The notes beneath the pieces are model-generated. The model saw only the letters and a list, made by a program, of their open reading frames with translations. It was not told where the DNA came from and did not search any database. Shown piece after piece: positions 59,933 to 64,000 of a DNA stretch of 64,000 nucleotides. Location: NCBI RefSeq assembly GCF_039532605.1, contig NZ_BAAARY010000009.1, positions 62,001 through 126,000 on the forward strand, given 5' to 3'. Position numbers and translations under genes: made by a program. The stretch is from Pilimelia columellifera. GTDB lineage: Bacteria > Actinomycetota > Actinomycetes > Mycobacteriales > Micromonosporaceae. Positions within the stretch are counted from its first letter, which is position 1, and every line of letters starts with the position of its first letter.

Positions 59933-61963
59933 GTGACGCTCGTCCGGGTGTACTGCGGTCTCGCCGCGGCGGAATGGTCGAGCGAATCCCCGGTGGCTGG
60001 GGCGTCGCTGACCGCCGCCGTCGTCGATGACGCCGGACGACTGCTGGACATCTACGAGATCACGGACGACGCTGACGGCTACGCCGCGCTGACCGCGCTG
60101 CTGGCCGAACGTTCCACCGGCGACGCCGACGTCCCGATCGCGGTGCAGCGAGGCGACCGGATCGTCGCCTCGCTCGCCAGCGCCGCCGGCCGGCCGCTGG
60201 CACTCACCAGCGACGACGCCGCCGCCGACTACGCCGAGCGGTTCAGCGACGACGAGTCGGCCGAGGAGACCCAGGCGCCCGAGATCGAACGTCGGGCGAT
60301 CGGACTGGCCCGGGCATTGCAGGCGGGAGCGCTGTGGGCGACCACGGTGCCAGCGCCCGCCGACCTCGTCGCCTGCCGACCGCTCCTGGTCGCCTACGGG
60401 GCGTTGACGGCGGCGCGTCAGGCCGCGGCCGTCGCCCTGCGCGAGGTGCTGCGCGAGGTGTACCCGGCGGCGCTGCGGGCCTTCGCCGACCCCACCTCCG
60501 CACTCTGCCTCGCGATCATCAACGAGTTCCCCGAGCCGGGCCTGGCGCGCGGCTCGGACGGCGACGCCCACGACATTCGCGCCCTCGCCGATCAGCTCGC
60601 GAGCGCCCAGATCGCCGACGCGGCCGAAGTCGGGTCGGCGCTGACGGCGCTGCGGGTCGCCGCGGCTGAGTCCGGAGCGGCCCCACGGGCCACCACCCCC
60701 GAGGTGACGGCTTTCGTGATCCGGCAGGCGATCGGCGCGGTCCGGGCTCAGGAGGCGGCCCAGACCGCGCTCGTCGGCGCCATCGACCGCCACCTCACCC
60801 AGGGCCGGCAGCCAGCCAACGTGGCCCCTGCCGCGCCAGCAGCCACCGCAGCGGCGCCCACGGCTGATGACCCGCTGGCCGTCGGCGGCCCAAGCGGCAA
60901 CCGCGCCGGTCGCCTGACGACTCCGCCCACCCGCCGGCGCCCCACCGCTGGCGTCGCCTACTCGATCGAGGAAAGCCTCGGCGCCCTGCCGAAGTCGGCG
61001 CCATCGCCGCGGGTCGCGGACCCGGCGGCCGAACGCCCCGACACCGCGGGCCGGCGCCGGGCAGCGCCGGGGCAGCGCCCCACCCCAGCCGACATCGGCC
61101 AACCTTTCCGCGCCGAGGCCACCAAGGCCGAGATCGATCGGACGCGAGCCGAGCGGCTCGCCCACCCGAGCGCCCCGTTGCCGCCACGACCCACCACGCC
61201 GCGCCAGGCCGGCCCCGACGACCCGGCTGAGCCAACGCCACGCGCGGCGGCTCGGGCCAACTGGCCGTTGCAGGCGGAGGACAGCGCGGACAGCGACCTC
61301 GCCCGCCCCTTCCGGGACGAGAACAGCCGGCCGCCCCTCAGCAGGGTGAAACCGCCGTGGCAGTCGGACGATCTGCCGCCGGAGCCACCGGCGCTGCGGC
61401 TGGTGGACCAGAGCCCGCCGAGTTCCACCGGATCCGCCAACGGGTACGGATCCGTGTCGGGGCCTCAGCTACGGAGCGCCGACGAGAGCCGGCGGCTGGC
61501 CGCGGACGACCCACTGCCCTCCCCGTTCGGCGCCGACGGAGATGGCGACCTGCTCATCTTCGCGGCCACCCGGTCGGCGTGGTTCACCGGTCGGGACGCC
61601 GCCGCCAGCGATGTCAGTTGGACCTTCATCGCCGACTCCGGTTGGCGCGCGGCCGAGCAGGCGGCCCAGCCGTCCATCGGGGTAAGGACGACGGCGGGCC
61701 TGCCCCGCCGGGTCCCCAAGGCGAACCTGGTCCCCGGGTCCCCGGAGCAGCAGAAGCGGCCGTTGCGGATCGTGCGCGACGCGGCGAGCATCGCCGCCCA
61801 CACCACCGGCTACTTCAGCGGGTGGCGGCGCGGGCAGGAGATCGGCGGTTACGCGGTCGGCGGGCGGCCGGGGCGCGACAGCGCCAGCGGCTGGGACTTC
61901 AGCAGAGCACCGCACGACGACGAGGGCGGCGACTACCGCGCCGCCACCCACTCGGGGGCCTGA
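59933..61963 (+). CDS. Domesticated IS110-transposase-like protein with conservon-kinase-like C terminus
   Basis: 676 residues. The first 220 follow the IS110 DEDD/RuvC-like transposase pattern: VRVYCGLAAAEW, then VVDDAGRLLDIYEITDDADG, YAALTALLAERS, and LREVLREVYPAALRAFADPT followed by INEFPEPG. The catalytic acids are gone (G-L for G-I-D, V-Q-R for the usual Glu). The IS110 C-terminal Ser domain is absent; instead a long disordered Pro-rich region leads to a conserved module (about 568-630; GWRAAEQAAQ, TTAGLPRRVPKANLVPGS, YFSGWRRGQE) that is also found at the end of the conservon kinase at 63.4 kb. The GTG has GGAGG 7 bases upstream. Function unknown. Confidence 0.7.
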   Translation: MTLVRVYCGLAAAEWSSESPVAGASLTAAVVDDAGRLLDIYEITDDADGYAALTALLAERSTGDADVPIAVQRGDRIVASLASAAGRPLALTSDDAAADYAERFSDDESAEETQAPEIERRAIGLARALQAGALWATTVPAPADLVACRPLLVAYGALTAARQAAAVALREVLREVYPAALRAFADPTSALCLAIINEFPEPGLARGSDGDAHDIRALADQLASAQIADAAEVGSALTALRVAAAESGAAPRATTPEVTAFVIRQAIGAVRAQEAAQTALVGAIDRHLTQGRQPANVAPAAPAATAAAPTADDPLAVGGPSGNRAGRLTTPPTRRRPTAGVAYSIEESLGALPKSAPSPRVADPAAERPDTAGRRRAAPGQRPTPADIGQPFRAEATKAEIDRTRAERLAHPSAPLPPRPTTPRQAGPDDPAEPTPRAAARANWPLQAEDSADSDLARPFRDENSRPPLSRVKPPWQSDDLPPEPPALRLVDQSPPSSTGSANGYGSVSGPQLRSADESRRLAADDPLPSPFGADGDGDLLIFAATRSAWFTGRDAAASDVSWTFIADSGWRAAEQAAQPSIGVRTTAGLPRRVPKANLVPGSPEQQKRPLRIVRDAASIAAHTTGYFSGWRRGQEIGGYAVGGRPGRDSASGWDFSRAPHDDEGGDYRAATHSGA

Positions 61964-62014
61964 GCCCGGGCGCCGTGGCGGCACGCCGCTGGGGCGCGGC
62001 CACGGCGCCCGGGG

Positions 62015-62623
62015 TCACGCCGGAGCGACGGCCCGGGTGCGGCGCATGGTGAGCACGTACTCGACGAGCGAGATGAGCACCTGCTTCGTGGACTCCCGGT
62101 TACGGGCGTCGCACGCCACCACGGGAACGTCACTGGAGATCGCCAACGCGTCCCGGACGTCGCGGGGGTCGTGGTACTGCATGCCGTCGAAGCAGTTGAT
62201 GGCCACCAAGTAGGGCAGCCTTCGGTGCTCGAAGAAGTCGATCGCGGCGAAGCAGTCAGCCAGTCGACGGGTGTCGACCAGGACGACCGCGCCGATCGCG
62301 CCGCGCACCAGCTCATCCCACATGAACCAGAACCGGGTCTGACCCGGGGTTCCGAACAGGTAGAGGATGAGGTCCCGGTCGATGCTTATCCGGCCGAAGT
62401 CCATCGCCACCGTCGTGGTGGTCTTGCCGGGCACGTTACTGGTGTCGTCAACATCGACACCAGCGGACGTCATGATCGCCTCGGTGGTCAACGGAGTGAT
62501 CTCCGAGACCGAGCCGACCAGGGTCGTCTTGCCGACGCCGAATCCACCGGCGATGACAATCTTCGCCGATGTCACCCGTCCCGAGCTCGGGCGATGGGCC
62601 ATCTCAGAGCCTGCGTAGTCCAC
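62015..62623 (-). CDS. cvnD: Conservon GTPase (CvnD-like)
   Basis: 202 residues, Ras/Arf-like GTP-binding protein of actinobacterial conservons. P-loop VIAGGFGVGKTTLVGSVSEI, Thr-rich switch I, LYLFGTPGQTRFWFMWDELV as switch II with the D-x-x-G Asp replaced by G-T-P-G, and VAINCFDG in place of N-K-x-D. The GTG at 62623 (reading VDYAGSEMAHR) fits the family N terminus and overlaps the DUF742 gene by 20 bases; ATG 62602 is an alternative. Conservons couple sensor-kinase-like proteins to small GTPases and affect development and antibiotic production in Streptomyces. Confidence 0.93.
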   Translation of the reverse strand: MDYAGSEMAHRPSSGRVTSAKIVIAGGFGVGKTTLVGSVSEITPLTTEAIMTSAGVDVDDTSNVPGKTTTTVAMDFGRISIDRDLILYLFGTPGQTRFWFMWDELVRGAIGAVVLVDTRRLADCFAAIDFFEHRRLPYLVAINCFDGMQYHDPRDVRDALAISSDVPVVACDARNRESTKQVLISLVEYVLTMRRTRAVAPA

Positions 62624-62981
62624 TCAGCACCCTCTCCAGCAGTTCCGTGCCCACCGCGTCGTTTCCATCTTCGAGCGACGTCGGCTCGTACACCGCCACC
62701 ATGCCGTCAGCGGCCATGTCGGCGATGAGCACCCGTGCTACCCCCAACGGCAGCCGCATCTGCGCAGCGATCTCAGCGAGCGACTGAACGCGCCCGTCAC
62801 AGAGCGAGGCGATGACCCGGTGCTCGCCGCCTCTGCCCCCGTTCGCGTTGGCGGAGCGCCCACGCGTGGTGGTCTCGACCAACGCCTCGATGGCGATCTC
62901 CAGGCGGGGCCGGGTCCGGCCTTGGGTGACGGCGTATGGACGCACGAGCGCGCCTGCCGGCTCGCCGCGGTCTTCCATCAT
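62604..62981 (-). CDS. cvnC: DUF742 conservon protein (CvnC-like)
   Basis: 125 residues. GALVRPYAVTQGRTRPRLEI at the N terminus is the DUF742 signature, followed by a winged-helix-like part (RVQSLAEIAAQMRLPLGVAR). I chose the ATG at 62981 because GGAGG lies 8 bases upstream; the open frame extends 53 codons further but has no similarity. It lies between the roadblock and GTPase genes in the standard conservon order. It probably links the GTPase to the kinase-roadblock complex. Confidence 0.92.
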   Translation of the reverse strand: MMEDRGEPAGALVRPYAVTQGRTRPRLEIAIEALVETTTRGRSANANGGRGGEHRVIASLCDGRVQSLAEIAAQMRLPLGVARVLIADMAADGMVAVYEPTSLEDGNDAVGTELLERVLSGLRRL

Positions 62982-63037
62982 CGCCGTCACCTCCTCTCCC
63001 ACCTGAGCTACCACCGTGTCCACATCGTTGACAGCGA

Positions 63038-63442
63038 TCAGCCCATCATGCCGGCTGCCGGGCGCGGCGCGGGCGTCAACGCCTCGCCGACCCGATCCAC
63101 CAGCAGGGCCATCTCGTAACCGACCTGGCCAACGTCGCAACTGCGGGCCGCCAGCACCGCGAACGACGAGCCGTCCGAGATCGACATCAGGAAGAGGAAG
63201 CCGTTGTCCATCTCGACCACGGTCTGTAGGACTGCGCCGCCCTCGAAACAGCGGGCCGCGCCCTGGGTCAGGCTGACCAGCCCAGACGCGATCGCGGCGA
63301 GTTGGTCGGCGCGGTCGCGGGGCAGGTCACGGGAAGCGGCCAGCAGCAGACCGTCCGCCGACACGGCGACGGCGTGCGCGACCCCTGGCACGCGGTCGGC
63401 GAAGTTAGCGAGTAACCAGCCGAGGTCCTGCGTCGATGTCAT
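63038..63442 (-). CDS. cvnB: Roadblock/LC7-domain protein (CvnB-like)
   Basis: 134 residues, roadblock/LC7 fold as in MglB-type GTPase-activating proteins. LGWLLANFADRVPGVAHAVA, SADGLLLAASRDLPRDRADQ and LVSLTQGAARCFEGGAVLQT cover the fold, and SISDGSSFAVLAARSCDVGQ is the dimer strand region. The ATG overlaps the kinase stop (ATGA) and has AGGAG 8 bases upstream. It is expected to bind CvnA and modulate CvnD. Confidence 0.94.
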   Translation of the reverse strand: MTSTQDLGWLLANFADRVPGVAHAVAVSADGLLLAASRDLPRDRADQLAAIASGLVSLTQGAARCFEGGAVLQTVVEMDNGFLFLMSISDGSSFAVLAARSCDVGQVGYEMALLVDRVGEALTPAPRPAAGMMG

Positions 63443-64000
63443 GCCTCACGCTCCTTGCGAGCCTGCGTCGATGGCGACCCTGTCGGTGTTGACGGGGCGC
63501 CGCTGTCAGCGTCGTTCCGTGGCGATGTGCGGCCGCGCTGCACCCCGCGGTGATAGGCGGACAGAAGCCCACGTACGCCCTCGGGGCTACGGCGCTGCAC
63601 AGCCGCCGACTCAGATTCAATACTGCCGGGCACGAGCTGCGCCATCGGCGTCCGCTTGGGCAGGCCTGCGGTCGTTGTCTCGGCCGGCGCTCCGTCGGCC
63701 AGCGCCTGGGCTGCGCGCCAGCCGTCGTCGGCGGCGGTGCGCCAGCCGGCCCGCTGGTCCGCGGCTACCCGTTCGGGCGACGCGGACCGTTCCGACGACC
63801 CGGATCGTTCGGACGACGCGGAGCGTTGTGACGGCGCGGGCGGGTCGGAGCGGACAGCAGTGGCGTCGGCCGTGGCCGGCGCGGGTCTGGCCGCCGGCGC
63901 CGTCCCGTTGAGGGGATCGGCGCCCAGCCGCTTCTCCAACGGCGACGAGCCGCCGTTCGCGGGACCCGTTCCGGGGGCACTGCCCTTGAACCCGGGCACG
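63439..64000 (-). CDS. cvnA: Conservon sensor-kinase-like protein, C-terminal part (runs off window)
   Basis: The last 186 or so residues of the conservon kinase-like protein; the sensor, membrane and ATPase domains lie beyond 64000. The visible part is a disordered Ser/Pro/Ala-rich linker with SERSGSSERSASPERV-type repeats. It ends in the conserved tail DDGWRAAQALADG, TTAGLPKRTPMAQLVPGS, GVRGLLSAYHRGVQRGR. That tail matches the end of the IS110-like protein at 59.9-62 kb. The stop overlaps the roadblock start. Identity as CvnA rests on the tail and gene order. Confidence 0.8.
   Translation of the reverse strand, partial: VPGFKGSAPGTGPANGGSSPLEKRLGADPLNGTAPAARPAPATADATAVRSDPPAPSQRSASSERSGSSERSASPERVAADQRAGWRTAADDGWRAAQALADGAPAETTTAGLPKRTPMAQLVPGSIESESAAVQRRSPEGVRGLLSAYHRGVQRGRTSPRNDADSGAPSTPTGSPSTQARKEREA

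Overview
This 64 kb window is very GC-rich chromosomal DNA (about 70% or more) from a filamentous-type actinobacterium. GTG and TTG starts are common, neighbouring genes often overlap by 4 bases, and WhiB, MtrAB-LpqB, F420 biosynthesis and conservon genes are all present. The gene order follows Mycobacterium tuberculosis over long stretches (hpf-comF-lpqB-mtrB-mtrA; manA-SIS-manB-DUF3499-metallopeptidase-whiB2-fbiA-fbiB; PH protein-birA-accD5-accE-maf-accA3; lpdA-cyclotransferase-amidohydrolase-pmmB-upp). Inserted genes and the general style suggest a member of the Micromonosporaceae. That family placement is an inference.

Region by region. 1-2.5 kb: a coupled array of tandem-domain GNAT acetyltransferases. 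2.5-8.4 kb: ribosome hibernation factor, ComF-like protein and the MtrAB-LpqB cell-wall signalling module, with an mtrA leader that contains a strong hairpin. 8.4-13.5 kb: mannose/sugar-phosphate operon (manB, Trm112-like, SIS protein, cation efflux, manA). 13.5-18 kb: an accessory island inside this core block. It contains a YbaB-like protein, a small helical protein and a large protein with a type VII-export-like N terminus and a papain-like toxin fold. Facing them is a fusion of YrhB/Imm35-like, YwqJ deaminase and SUKH-3 domains. 18-22 kb: DUF3499 protein, degenerate metallopeptidase, WhiB2-like regulator with a palindromic promoter, FbiC. 22-30 kb: membrane protein with TQVIPP repeats, NUDIX gene fused to a regulator remnant, kynureninase-like enzyme, fbiA/fbiB, PH-domain protein, KtrBA-type potassium uptake.

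30-39 kb: acyl-CoA carboxylase set (birA, accD5, accE, accA3) with maf, interrupted by a TerB-like gene and a receptor Ser/Thr kinase. 39-47 kb: GuaB1, quinone reductase, cyclotransferase, GNAT, SCO6745-like protein, DUF4349 lipoprotein and M20 amidohydrolase. 47-55 kb: B12-dependent acyl-CoA mutase large subunit, second receptor kinase, pmmB, carboxylate-amine ligase, GPP34 protein and upp. 55-59 kb: deoxyribose catabolism (deoC plus two overlapping aldehyde dehydrogenase genes). 59-64 kb: a Glu-rich protein, an apparently domesticated IS110-transposase-like protein, and a conservon (kinase, roadblock, DUF742, GTPase) that runs off the right end.

Many genes start exactly six bases after a TANNNT hexamer and lack a Shine-Dalgarno sequence, so leaderless transcription is widespread here. 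I saw no rRNA, tRNA, CRISPR array or intact insertion sequence. The best candidates for undescribed biology are the 13.5-18 kb toxin/immunity-like island and the IS110-like protein that shares its C-terminal module with the conservon kinase.
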